A stretch of 6,968 nt of DNA from [Eubacterium] yurii subsp. margaretiae ATCC 43715 (GTDB taxonomy: Bacteria > Bacillota > Clostridia > Peptostreptococcales > Filifactoraceae): assembly GCA_000146855.1 (NCBI GenBank), contig GL405246.1, positions 1,864,508-1,871,475 of the forward strand. The letters are read 5' to 3'. Under the pieces are notes generated by a model. It saw nothing but the letters and a program-made list of their open reading frames with translations, was not told the DNA's origin and made no database searches. Within the stretch, counting starts at the first letter, position 1. The number at the start of each line of letters is the position of its first letter. Made by a program: the position numbers and the translations under genes. Of this stretch, positions 1 through 6,298 are shown in pieces.

Positions 1-36
1 AGTGGTATTATCTTTTTTTCCATATACAGTGCAGTC

Positions 37-65
37 ATTATATCACAAGAATGAAGTATAATCAA
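37..65 (-). promoter_or_regulatory. Sigma-A-type promoter with extended -10, firing leftward out of the window
   Basis: On the minus strand a TTGATT -35 hexamer (65-60) is followed, after exactly 17 bases, by a perfect TATAAT -10 hexamer (42-37). The bases TGA directly precede the -10, giving a TGn extended -10. Transcription would start near position 30 and run off the left edge, so the gene it drives is not visible. It lies about 30 bp downstream of the terminator at 95-140, as expected for the start of a new transcription unit in the same direction as the large gene. The hexamers are seen directly; activity is inferred. Confidence 0.62.
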
Positions 66-94
66 TTTAACCGTATTTTACAAATTTTTAGCAT

Positions 95-140
95 AAAAAA
101 CTCTTTGTATTCAGCATTATACTGTTACAAAGAGTTTTTT
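95..140 (-). terminator. Intrinsic terminator (symmetrical, probably bidirectional) after the large surface-protein gene
   Basis: Positions 95-109 and 126-140 form a perfect 15-bp inverted repeat (AAAAAACTCTTTGTA and its complement). The 16-base spacer can add three further pairs (112-114 with 122-124). Read on the minus strand the hairpin ends in a run of six T, and on the plus strand in seven, so it can work in both directions. It lies about 170 bp past the stop codon of the minus-strand gene and is the first strong hairpin downstream of it. It therefore probably ends that transcript and insulates the promoter at 37-65. Confidence 0.8.
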
Positions 141-311
141 TAATATATATAGTAAATTTGCTTATAAAATAGTCTAATATATATTTTGATTTATTAAATT
201 CGGATATTCTAACTATTCTTTCTACATTTTGTACTACTTTTAAGATAATTTACTATATTTAAAGTACCAGCATTTCAAATTCATACTAAAAAGTGATTAG
301 AAGTCTTTTTG
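141..311. other. AT-rich 3' intergenic spacer between gene stop and terminator
   Basis: This stretch between the TAG stop at 314-312 and the terminator contains no open frame with a ribosome binding site and no strong hairpin. A weak 6-bp stem with an 11-base loop (288-293 with 305-310) sits immediately after the stop codon and ends in T residues on the minus strand. It is too short and too A/T-rich to call a terminator. The transcript therefore probably has a 3' untranslated region of about 170-215 nt. Confidence 0.55.
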
Positions 312-3300
312 CTATTTTGAAATTGCTTTTATTAATTTTGTCATTACTACAGCTGTTTCTGCTCTTGTAAGTGATGCATCAGGATTGAATTTACCTGTCT
401 TATCTCCTACTACTATCTCATATTTGGCTAAGATATTTACATATTTCATTGTTTCTTCAGACATATTATTCATATCTTTGAAGTTTATTTCTTTCTTAGT
501 TTCTTCAAGTTTGATACCTTTGTATTCTAAGTATCTGCCTATTATTGTTGCCATTTCACTACGAGTTAGAGCTTCTTCAGCTTTATTTTTGTTGCTTTGA
601 GATTTTGATATTATTCCGGCACTCATCGCCCAGTCCATATCTTTGCTATACCACTCATCTGTTTTTTTAGTATCTTGCACCTTATCTTTAGAAATACGTG
701 CCAGCATAGAAATCAACATAGCTCTTGATAATTTGCCGTTTGGTTCAAATCTGTTTTTGTCAACTCCAACCATTATACCTCTTTGAACAACAAATTTTAT
801 ATATTCTTTTGCCCAATGCTTATCTTTCAAATCTGTAAAATTAACTGTTGGAGCAGATTTTGCTACTTCTTCTTCTTTTATTGTTACAGTTTCAGTCTTT
901 TTATCTGATTTATTAGAAGGTATAGTAGCTATTTCAGTCTTTTTCTTTGATGATGAAGATGAACCTCCACCACCTCCGCCTCCGCCACCACCAGAACTTC
1001 CTCCTGATGACGTTTGTTTATCTTTATACTCTACCTTAATCTCAGTATCTACTTCAATATTGAATTTGTATTGATTGTTTACCAAGTTTGACTTTCTATC
1101 GACTCCGTTTACTGTAAATAAAGATACTTCCTTATTTGATGCAGGAGCTACTGTAACTATTACATCTGTTCCCTTTTTGATTTGTCCTGCAATCGGATTT
1201 GAGCTTATATTTTCTCCGACCAATGTCAATTTTACTTTTTGCTCAGGCTTTTCAGGTTTGCTTTCAAAATCTTTTTTTGTAGTCCAATCAAAGCTCAAGG
1301 TATATTTTTGAGTATTTGTCTTATCATAGTCACTTAAGATATCAAGCGATATATTAGCTTCTTGAAGAGATTTTCTTGAGATTATAAATGTCTTGTTAAA
1401 CTCTCCTGTTGGATTTTGAACTATTTCAGCTTTTTGCAACTGTCCATTTTCCATGGTATATATTTCATATACTTCTATAGTCTTACCATTGTCAATTACA
1501 GGTTTTAACTGCAATTCATATCTTGCTGTACTTCCTTTTTCAGTTACTTTAACAACTTCGTTTATTGCAACATTTAGCATTGAAGGTGTAGTTGTATCTA
1601 CTTGGCTAAGTTTTGCATTTACAGTATATGCCTTTTCTTTTTCAATTTTTACAAGATTTGCAATAGCTGTGTTTAATTCATTTATTACAGCATTTACTTC
1701 ATCTTGCGTTGCACTTGCATTAGAGTTTACACTTTCAGCCTTGGCAATGACTTCTTTCAATTTTGCTATGCCATCTTGTTGATATTCATCTTCTTTTATT
1801 GCCTTAGCTTCTGCGATCTTATTTACAAGGGATGTCTTATCTACTTCTTTCTTATCTGTTGATGAATTGAACTCTTCTATAGCTTTGCTTAGCTCTTCTG
1901 TAGCTGTCTTTACATCTTCAGCAGTTTTTACTATCTGTACTTTACTTTCAGCAGTTTTTATAGCATTTTGAAGTTTTTCAAATGCTTCATCTGTCTTCTT
2001 GCCTTGTTTTATATTTTTTGCCTCGGCAATTTTATTTACAAGTGATGTTTTGTCTACTTCTTCTTTCTCATCTGCTGATAAATTGAACTCTTCTATAGCC
2101 TTGCTCAGCTCTTCTACTGCAGCAGTCAACTCATCTAATGTTTTAATCGTAGGAAGTTTGCCTTCTGCAACCTTTATAGCTGATTGCAACTTGTCAAATG
2201 CTTCTTTTGTTTTCTTATCTTGTTTGATTTCTTTTGCTTGTTTAATCTTATCTTCAAGCGGTTTTTTATCAAGCTCTTTCTTATCTGCTGAGTCGTTGAA
2301 GTTTTTGATTGCATTATCCAATTCTTCTATCGCCAAATTCAAATCATCTACTGTTTTTATTGTAGAAAGTTTGCTTTCGGCAACTTTTATTGCATTTTGA
2401 AGTTTTTCAAATGCTTCATCTGTCTTTTTTTCTTGCTTGATATTTTTTGCTTCTGCTATCAATTCTTCAAATTTTGTAGTTATAACTTTTTCTACTTCAA
2501 GTTTAGTCCAATCAAATTTGATATTTGCTCCCTTTGTTCCAAATCCTTCCATCATACTTTCCATAGCAGGGATATATACTTTTACAGGTAAAACTTCTAC
2601 ATCCTTAGTTATATCAACAACTACTTCCTTAGGATAGTTTTTGCCTTTCATGTATTTATCACTACCACTTTGTGAGTCATTGAACTCATCTGTAATAGTA
2701 TAGCCGCTTATAGCTTCAGCTTCAACGAAATCTGCTCCCTTAGGTATAGATATCTTTCCTAAGAATGCTTTCCTTGGCTCATTTACTCCTACTAATGCAA
2801 GATTAAGTTTCATGCCCTTGTTAGTTACATAAACTCTTGTAGGCTTAACAAGTGATTTATCCATAATAGATATATTAGTATCGCTACCTTCCTGATAAAT
2901 GACAGCAGGGACTTTGGCTACAGATACTATATATTCTGTCTTATCTTTTCCTTTTAATATATTTTCAAAATCTTTGATTGATGTATAGTTGCCTTCCTTA
3001 TACTCAGTAACTGACATCTTAAATTCGTCAAATGACTTTTGCAAGTTTTTAAGGCTTTCCTTATTGTCTTCCAAATCTTTTTTAGCCTTTGTTATAGCTG
3101 ATTCAAGACGTTTGTGTGAATCAGGGAACTTATCTCCTTCATCTTGCAATGATTTTGCATTTTTGATTTCCTCAGCAAATTCTCTATATAATTTTTCCAA
3201 TTGACTTTCATCTTTTTTATCAGCTGAGCCGTTAAATTTTGCTATTGCATCATCTAATTCTTTGACTGCTTTTTTTACTTCTTCATCTGTTTTCACAGTT

Positions 3301-6224
3301 GAAAGTTTGCTTTCAGCAATTTTTATAGCATTTTGAAGTTCATCAAATGCTTCTTTTGTCTTTTTACCTTGATTAATTGCCTTAGCTTGATTTATCTTTT
3401 CTACAAGAGGCTTCTTGTCAGTTTCTTGAGGCTTAGATGACTCTAGCAAAGCATTAAGCTTTTCTTGGATACTTTTTATTAACTCAGCTCTGTTGTCTGC
3501 TATTAATCTTGTATTTTTTGCAGTCTCAACAAAGTTTTCAGCAGTTTTTATCACTTCTTCAAGCGCTTTTTTAGTATCTTCTGTATAAGTCTTGCCGTTA
3601 TTTAGTATATTTTTAGCTTTTTGTATTTCTTCCTGTAATTTTGAAGTGTCATATCTTTCTAAAATATACAGGTTGCTCAAATTCATATCAAATACCTTTT
3701 GAACATCTTCTTCCGTAATGTTTTCTTTTGATATAAGCTCTTTTGCCTTATCTAATTCTTTTTTTATTGAAGCCATACTTTCTTTTGTATAATTGCCTGA
3801 TTCAAGACTGCTCTTATAGTTTGCATACGCGTCATTATACATTTTTTTTGCTACATAAATGTCACTTATTCTTTTGATTTGCTTATTAATTTTGGCAATC
3901 ATATCATCTATTTCTTCTTTGCTTGCCTTAGAATTTCTTAGCACTCTTTTTGCATCTGCAATCAAATTATTAGTTTCTCTTATTATCTTTGATGATACGA
4001 AAGAATTGTAGTTTTTCAACAATTGTTCAAGATTATAGATAGCAGTTGACAAAGGACCTTTATTATCATCTTCATCTTCATAATATCCGTCAGTCTTGTT
4101 TTCATAATCTATATACAATGTTGCATCATTTGCATGCGGATCATTTCCCAAAGCTGGAGACTTTATAGTCATATGCATTGATACCTTTTCTGACTTGCCA
4201 TCTACAGGTAATTCCACTTTTGTAGGATATTCATATTCATATTCATTTCCTTGCCATACCATCTTTACTTTCTTAGTTTCTAACGCTTTCAACTCTATAG
4301 TTGACTCATCTACATCATAATAATATATCTTTTTAATAACTCCTGTAGCTGTATCTCCTTTGTACATAGGTTTAAGTTTAAGTATCAATTTATTATCTTT
4401 GCCCATCACAAGTTTTGCACTCTCGTTTAGGCATTGATTTGCCATTGAATAGCCTCCAAGACCATTGGCATTAAGGAATTTTACTCTAACTGTATAAACT
4501 TTTTCTTCAACTTCAGGACTCTTGTCTTCATACTCAACTTTTACAACAGTATCTTCTTTTATTTCAAATTTATAAACATTGTCTTTTAATTCTAATTTCT
4601 TGTCTACATTGTTCACTGTAAATGTCTTTACTGTCTTTGTAGGCTTTGGAGATAGTGTTATTACAACTTCTTTACCTTTTTCTATATCTCCTGCTTGAGG
4701 ACTTGAACTTATATCTTCTCCTTGAAGAGTCAATTTAACTTTTTCAACTTGCGGTTTTACAGCTACCAATTCTTTTAGAGCTTTTTCAAGTTTCTTTTCA
4801 TAGGTAGAAGTCTTATTAGGAGTCTCCTTATATTTCTTGCAAAGTTCTACCCATTTTATTGCCTCATCTCTTGCATTTTTCATCTTAAGATAGCTGTCAG
4901 CAGTATAATCAGCTTCTTTTTTCTCATCAGCCTGTTTTATAAGCTCTTCCAATTTGCTTGTGTTATATCTTAGCATAATTTGAGAAACATTGTTTACCCT
5001 ATAATTTTCCAATACCAAGTCTTTCAAAGATTTGAATGTCAAATTCTTCTCCAAATTGTCAAGATATTGAGACATCTCATCTAAGCTCTTTTGTGTGTAT
5101 GTTGTATTGGTATAATATGTTCCTATGGAAGACTTTTGAACCCCTATGATGTTTACTATGCTTGGCATCATCTTAAATCCATATTCCATATCGATTATAG
5201 GATTTACTATTTCATAGAATCTATCATATGATTTGTCATTAGAATTCATAAATTCTTCTATATCCTTTAATGACTTTTCAATGATTTTTTTCTTATTTTC
5301 ATCAACATATTTGGCATCATCACTTTCCATAATAGCTGATGTTTCTATTTGGAATCTTTGAGCCTTATTTAGCAGTTCCTCTTCAGATTTTTTATCACTC
5401 CATTTGTCATCTCTTTGCAAACTTGCATAATCAATCTCAATACCAAAAGGTGGCAAAGTTTTTTTGTTACCTGCCTCGTCAACATAGGTCATATCAAAAA
5501 CTACAATATTTTCTCCGTTTAGTTCTCCCGGTATACCTATCAAGATAAAACCACCGTCTTTTTCCTTATCCTTATAGTCTTTAATAAATTGATGTTTTAC
5601 TGGTTTTACAGCAATTCTGTTGAAATATGCGGCATTTAATGCATGAACTTTATCAGTTTTCACATTCATCTGTATATCATAACTGTTACCTTCTTTTATA
5701 ATTCTTACATTTTCATCAAAAAGATCTTTAATATCTTTTAATTCTATATCATTACCAAGAGAATCTTTCTCTTTTTTGTAAATCTCCTGATAGTGCTTTT
5801 CTCCATATATGCTTTTTACTTTTACTATCTTATAGCTTCCCTTGTAAAATCCGTCTTTTTTTAAGACATGACTGATTGGAAACCCATAAACAGCATCATT
5901 GTACATCATCTCTGAGATTGCGTTATCGCAGGCATTTTCTGAAAGGCTTTCCGCTTTAAACTTCCATTTTTGCGCACTTTCCCAAGTATCATACCATGGA
6001 GTTTCTGAAAATTTTTCATAATTCCCCTCGTTAGAGTATGTCGTACCTCTGAATCTTGTAGCCAAATCATCTTTAGCTAATATCTTGTCAGCTATTTCAA
6101 TGACTTGTTTTCTCTTATCAGCAATAGTATCTTTATCTGCAAAAGTCGCAGGTAATATACTATTGAAGCTCACTGCAAATGCAACAAACATAGACAGAGC
6201 GCTTTTAAATTTTTTTGCTCCCAT
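312..6224 (-). CDS. Giant secreted SLH-anchored surface protein with NEAT-like and FIVAR-like repeat domains
   Basis: This encodes 1970 residues and stops at TAG (314-312). The ATG at 6224 is chosen because AAAGGAGGT lies 12 bases upstream and a signal peptide follows at once: Lys4, Lys5 and Lys7, a hydrophobic core to about 24, and a likely cut after TFA at residue 29. The frame stays open upstream to 6305, but those 27 codons have no ribosome binding site and would bury the signal. In order: an unrecognised region (30-270), helical region (271-490), beta domain A (495-568), NEAT-like 1 (577-708), FIVAR-like helices (724-1075), NEAT-like 2 (1098-1240), four FIVAR-like units (1247-1530), NEAT-like 3 (1533-1648), beta domain B (1663-1736), Gly/Ser hinge (1739-1759) and three SLH domains (1795-1968). 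SLH domains hold proteins non-covalently on pyruvylated wall polymers. Bacillus anthracis BslK is a known SLH-NEAT haem protein, but is far smaller. Haem or host-ligand binding here is inference only. The gene is probably monocistronic. Confidence 0.95.
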   Translation of the reverse strand: MGAKKFKSALSMFVAFAVSFNSILPATFADKDTIADKRKQVIEIADKILAKDDLATRFRGTTYSNEGNYEKFSETPWYDTWESAQKWKFKAESLSENACDNAISEMMYNDAVYGFPISHVLKKDGFYKGSYKIVKVKSIYGEKHYQEIYKKEKDSLGNDIELKDIKDLFDENVRIIKEGNSYDIQMNVKTDKVHALNAAYFNRIAVKPVKHQFIKDYKDKEKDGGFILIGIPGELNGENIVVFDMTYVDEAGNKKTLPPFGIEIDYASLQRDDKWSDKKSEEELLNKAQRFQIETSAIMESDDAKYVDENKKKIIEKSLKDIEEFMNSNDKSYDRFYEIVNPIIDMEYGFKMMPSIVNIIGVQKSSIGTYYTNTTYTQKSLDEMSQYLDNLEKNLTFKSLKDLVLENYRVNNVSQIMLRYNTSKLEELIKQADEKKEADYTADSYLKMKNARDEAIKWVELCKKYKETPNKTSTYEKKLEKALKELVAVKPQVEKVKLTLQGEDISSSPQAGDIEKGKEVVITLSPKPTKTVKTFTVNNVDKKLELKDNVYKFEIKEDTVVKVEYEDKSPEVEEKVYTVRVKFLNANGLGGYSMANQCLNESAKLVMGKDNKLILKLKPMYKGDTATGVIKKIYYYDVDESTIELKALETKKVKMVWQGNEYEYEYPTKVELPVDGKSEKVSMHMTIKSPALGNDPHANDATLYIDYENKTDGYYEDEDDNKGPLSTAIYNLEQLLKNYNSFVSSKIIRETNNLIADAKRVLRNSKASKEEIDDMIAKINKQIKRISDIYVAKKMYNDAYANYKSSLESGNYTKESMASIKKELDKAKELISKENITEEDVQKVFDMNLSNLYILERYDTSKLQEEIQKAKNILNNGKTYTEDTKKALEEVIKTAENFVETAKNTRLIADNRAELIKSIQEKLNALLESSKPQETDKKPLVEKINQAKAINQGKKTKEAFDELQNAIKIAESKLSTVKTDEEVKKAVKELDDAIAKFNGSADKKDESQLEKLYREFAEEIKNAKSLQDEGDKFPDSHKRLESAITKAKKDLEDNKESLKNLQKSFDEFKMSVTEYKEGNYTSIKDFENILKGKDKTEYIVSVAKVPAVIYQEGSDTNISIMDKSLVKPTRVYVTNKGMKLNLALVGVNEPRKAFLGKISIPKGADFVEAEAISGYTITDEFNDSQSGSDKYMKGKNYPKEVVVDITKDVEVLPVKVYIPAMESMMEGFGTKGANIKFDWTKLEVEKVITTKFEELIAEAKNIKQEKKTDEAFEKLQNAIKVAESKLSTIKTVDDLNLAIEELDNAIKNFNDSADKKELDKKPLEDKIKQAKEIKQDKKTKEAFDKLQSAIKVAEGKLPTIKTLDELTAAVEELSKAIEEFNLSADEKEEVDKTSLVNKIAEAKNIKQGKKTDEAFEKLQNAIKTAESKVQIVKTAEDVKTATEELSKAIEEFNSSTDKKEVDKTSLVNKIAEAKAIKEDEYQQDGIAKLKEVIAKAESVNSNASATQDEVNAVINELNTAIANLVKIEKEKAYTVNAKLSQVDTTTPSMLNVAINEVVKVTEKGSTARYELQLKPVIDNGKTIEVYEIYTMENGQLQKAEIVQNPTGEFNKTFIISRKSLQEANISLDILSDYDKTNTQKYTLSFDWTTKKDFESKPEKPEQKVKLTLVGENISSNPIAGQIKKGTDVIVTVAPASNKEVSLFTVNGVDRKSNLVNNQYKFNIEVDTEIKVEYKDKQTSSGGSSGGGGGGGGGGSSSSSKKKTEIATIPSNKSDKKTETVTIKEEEVAKSAPTVNFTDLKDKHWAKEYIKFVVQRGIMVGVDKNRFEPNGKLSRAMLISMLARISKDKVQDTKKTDEWYSKDMDWAMSAGIISKSQSNKNKAEEALTRSEMATIIGRYLEYKGIKLEETKKEINFKDMNNMSEETMKYVNILAKYEIVVGDKTGKFNPDASLTRAETAVVMTKLIKAISK
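321..842 (-). other. Three SLH (S-layer homology) domains, C-terminal wall anchor
   Basis: This covers residues 1795-1968 of the large protein. SLH1 (1795-1847) begins FTDLKDKHWA and contains the usual GIMVG and F-P turn, but where most SLH domains have TRAE it reads SRAM. SLH2 (1857-1903) keeps LTRSE at 1886-1890. SLH3 (1914-1968) keeps GKFNP and LTRAE at 1952-1956, two codons' worth of helix before the stop region. Three C-terminal copies are the usual functional set, folding as a trimeric-like bundle that binds pyruvylated secondary cell wall polymer. This predicts a CsaB-type pyruvyl transferase elsewhere in the genome. The domain assignment rests on clear motifs; the binding partner is known for the family and not seen here. 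Confidence 0.93.
948..1010 (-). other. Gly/Ser hinge (ten consecutive Gly, five Ser) before the SLH anchor
   Basis: Residues 1739-1759 read as short Ser/Gly pairs, then ten Gly codons (992-963), then five Ser, followed by Lys-rich residues. The Gly tract uses mixed GGT, GGA and GGC codons, so it forms a local GC-rich island in an AT-rich gene without being a pure microsatellite. It separates the exposed repeat region from the wall-binding SLH domains, and together with the Lys/Thr/Glu-rich stretch 1760-1793 probably acts as a flexible wall-spanning linker. Confidence 0.85.
1017..1238 (-). repeat. Beta-domain repeat copy B (residues 1663-1736)
   Basis: This 74-residue module begins KVKLTL and ends KVEYKDK. 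It aligns without gaps to copy A at residues 495-568 (DNA 4742-4521), with 43 of 74 positions identical by hand count. The core FTVN-VD-K and YKF-I--DT--KVEY motifs resemble the small beta-rich repeat domains that recur in Gram-positive surface proteins (InlB B-repeat-like in style). I cannot name the family with certainty. Copy B sits between NEAT-like 3 and the hinge. Confidence 0.8.
1281..1628 (-). other. NEAT-like domain 3 (residues 1533-1648)
   Basis: This segment opens with YTVNAKL and a Pro-Ser-Met-Leu-Asn motif in the place where NEAT domains often have SMAN. It runs through alternating beta strands and closes with YTLSFDW, matching the closing FDW/LDW strand of NEAT domains. It is shorter than NEAT-like 2. 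I see no YxxxY pair on the last strands, so haem binding by the canonical tyrosine is not supported by sequence. The assignment is by pattern only. Confidence 0.6.
1963..1997. repeat. Exact 35-nt direct repeat, copy 1 (in FIVAR unit h)
   Basis: These 35 bases are identical to 2392-2426. They encode the conserved central helix region KTDEAFEKLQNA in unit h. The offset is 429 bp, exactly 143 codons, so recombination between the two copies would remove or add two repeat units (71 plus 72 residues) without breaking the frame. Confidence 0.9.
2392..2426. repeat. Exact 35-nt direct repeat, copy 2 (in FIVAR unit f)
   Basis: This is identical over all 35 bases to 1963-1997 and codes for the same helix in unit f. 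The identity at the DNA level, including third codon positions, exceeds what protein similarity needs and points to recent duplication or gene conversion inside the gene. Confidence 0.9.
2505..2933 (-). other. NEAT-like domain 2 (residues 1098-1240)
   Basis: This is the clearest NEAT-like module. It starts YIVSVAKV and has a Ser-Ile-Met-Asp motif early and an FLGKI strand in the middle. It ends with PVKVYIPAM, a Gly-rich FGTKGA turn and IKFDW, an ending frequently seen in NEAT domains of Firmicute surface proteins. An insertion rich in Asp, Ser and Gly (about 1180-1196) lengthens the middle. The canonical haem-ligating YxxxY is not apparent. It lies between two blocks of helical repeats. Confidence 0.72.
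2999..4055 (-). repeat. Upstream block of divergent FIVAR-like helical units (residues 724-1075)
   Basis: Residues 724-1075 are almost wholly helical and split into about five units of 60-75 residues. The unit at 936-1006 (DNA 3419-3207) closely matches the tandem block at 1635-2486, sharing DKKPL, GKKTKEAF-ELQNAIK and ESKLST. The unit beginning RYDTSKLQEEI (857) echoes RYNTSKLEELI at 419, so a further unit lies before beta domain A. The others, at 724-794, 797-855 and 1007-1075, are too divergent to call individually with confidence. Confidence 0.6.
4101..4496 (-). other. NEAT-like domain 1 (residues 577-708)
   Basis: This module opens with YTVRVKFLNANG and carries the SMAN motif at 593-596, where NEAT domains place the lip of their ligand pocket. 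It shows the alternating strands LILKLKPM and IKKIYYYD and closes with ATLYIDY. A tyrosine cluster at 634-636 and the YIDY at 704-707 are the nearest things to haem-ligand tyrosines, but neither matches YxxxY. One of the protein's three cysteines (598) sits just after SMAN. The fold call is supported; the ligand is unknown. Confidence 0.72.
4521..4742 (-). repeat. Beta-domain repeat copy A (residues 495-568)
   Basis: This is the partner of copy B at 1017-1238: same length, no gaps, 43 of 74 residues identical. It directly precedes NEAT-like domain 1, whereas copy B directly follows NEAT-like domain 3, so the two copies bracket the NEAT/FIVAR section of the protein. The even spacing of hydrophobic residues and the FTVN turn suggest a compact beta fold; its function is unknown. 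Confidence 0.8.
5415..6137 (-). other. Unrecognised N-terminal region of the surface protein (residues 30-270)
   Basis: After the signal peptide comes a charged helix (30-58) and then an aromatic-rich stretch around PWYDTWESAQKWKFK (76-90). A beta-rich part (128-270) follows, ending PPFGIEIDY. That ending, and the run of alternating strands before it, weakly resemble the closing strand of a NEAT domain, so a fourth, degenerate NEAT-like fold is possible. I do not recognise the aromatic-rich part. Being the most distal segment from the SLH anchor, it is the part likeliest to reach outward from the cell. Confidence 0.4.
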
Positions 6225-6236
6225 AAAAAAAGACTT

Positions 6237-6245
6237 ACCTCCTTT
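6237..6245 (-). promoter_or_regulatory. Ribosome binding site deciding the ATG at 6224
   Basis: AAAGGAGGT on the minus strand is a perfect nine-base match to the anti-Shine-Dalgarno end of Firmicute 16S rRNA. It ends 12 bases before the ATG, somewhat longer than the usual 5-9 but tolerable given such a strong core. The intervening codons offer no other ATG, GTG or TTG in frame. This fixes the start and rules out the longer open frame reaching 6305. Confidence 0.88.
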
Positions 6246-6256
6246 AAACCATCTAA

Positions 6257-6298
6257 ACAAGTATATACAAGCAGAAAATCTCTCCACAAGTATATACA
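6257..6298 (-). repeat. Pair of 13-bp direct repeats TGTATATACTTGT in the leader
   Basis: On the minus strand TGTATATACTTGT occurs at 6298-6286 and again at 6269-6257, 29 bp apart start to start. Each copy contains the 8-bp palindrome GTATATAC and a TATACT that could serve as a -10. The second copy ends only 12 bases before the ribosome binding site. The repeats are seen directly; an operator or promoter role is inferred. Confidence 0.7.

Larger units (their letters stand above)
1635..2486 (-). repeat. Four tandem FIVAR-like helical units, period 71-72 residues
   Basis: The units are f (1247-1317), g (1318-1389), h (1390-1460) and i (1461-1530). Each has the FIVAR-type three-helix pattern: a first helix such as LVNKIAEAK, a central AF-KLQ-AIK-AE helix, and a third EEL-KAI-EFN helix, joined by a short charged Asp-Lys-Lys linker. 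Units f and h share 46 of 71 residues by hand count. Unit i diverges, with the more general FIVAR ending (AS-ATQDEVNAVINELNTAI). FIVAR domains act as stalks or sugar/protein-binding spacers in surface proteins; a spacer role between NEAT-like 2 and 3 is the likely one. Confidence 0.82.

Noticed and set aside
1..54. Open plus-strand frame at the left edge ending in TGA at 52-54, as a possible gene tail
   Set aside because: It is only 17 codons, and the stretch is occupied by a strong minus-strand promoter, so a coding reading is less likely.
172..182. GTCTAATATAT shared between the left spacer and 6598-6608 as flanking repeats of a mobile unit
   Set aside because: An 11-bp match in DNA this AT-rich is easily due to chance, and there are no terminal inverted repeats or transposase.
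288..310. Hairpin immediately after the stop codon as a terminator
   Set aside because: The stem is six A/T-dominated pairs with an 11-base loop, much weaker than the 15-bp hairpin at 95-140.
963..992. Poly-Gly tract as a phase-variable microsatellite
   Set aside because: The codons are mixed GGT, GGA and GGC in units of three bases, so slippage would be inefficient and would not shift the frame.
1635..2486. CRISPR-like regular repetition
   Set aside because: The repeats are about 213-216 bp, in frame and coding, with similarity throughout each unit instead of short identical repeats and unique spacers.
385..2637. Several plus-strand open frames of 64-133 codons inside the large gene
   Set aside because: They lie antisense to a well-supported coding region, are rich in Ser/Phe/Leu as expected from the complement of Lys/Glu-rich codons, and lack ribosome binding sites or recognisable domains.
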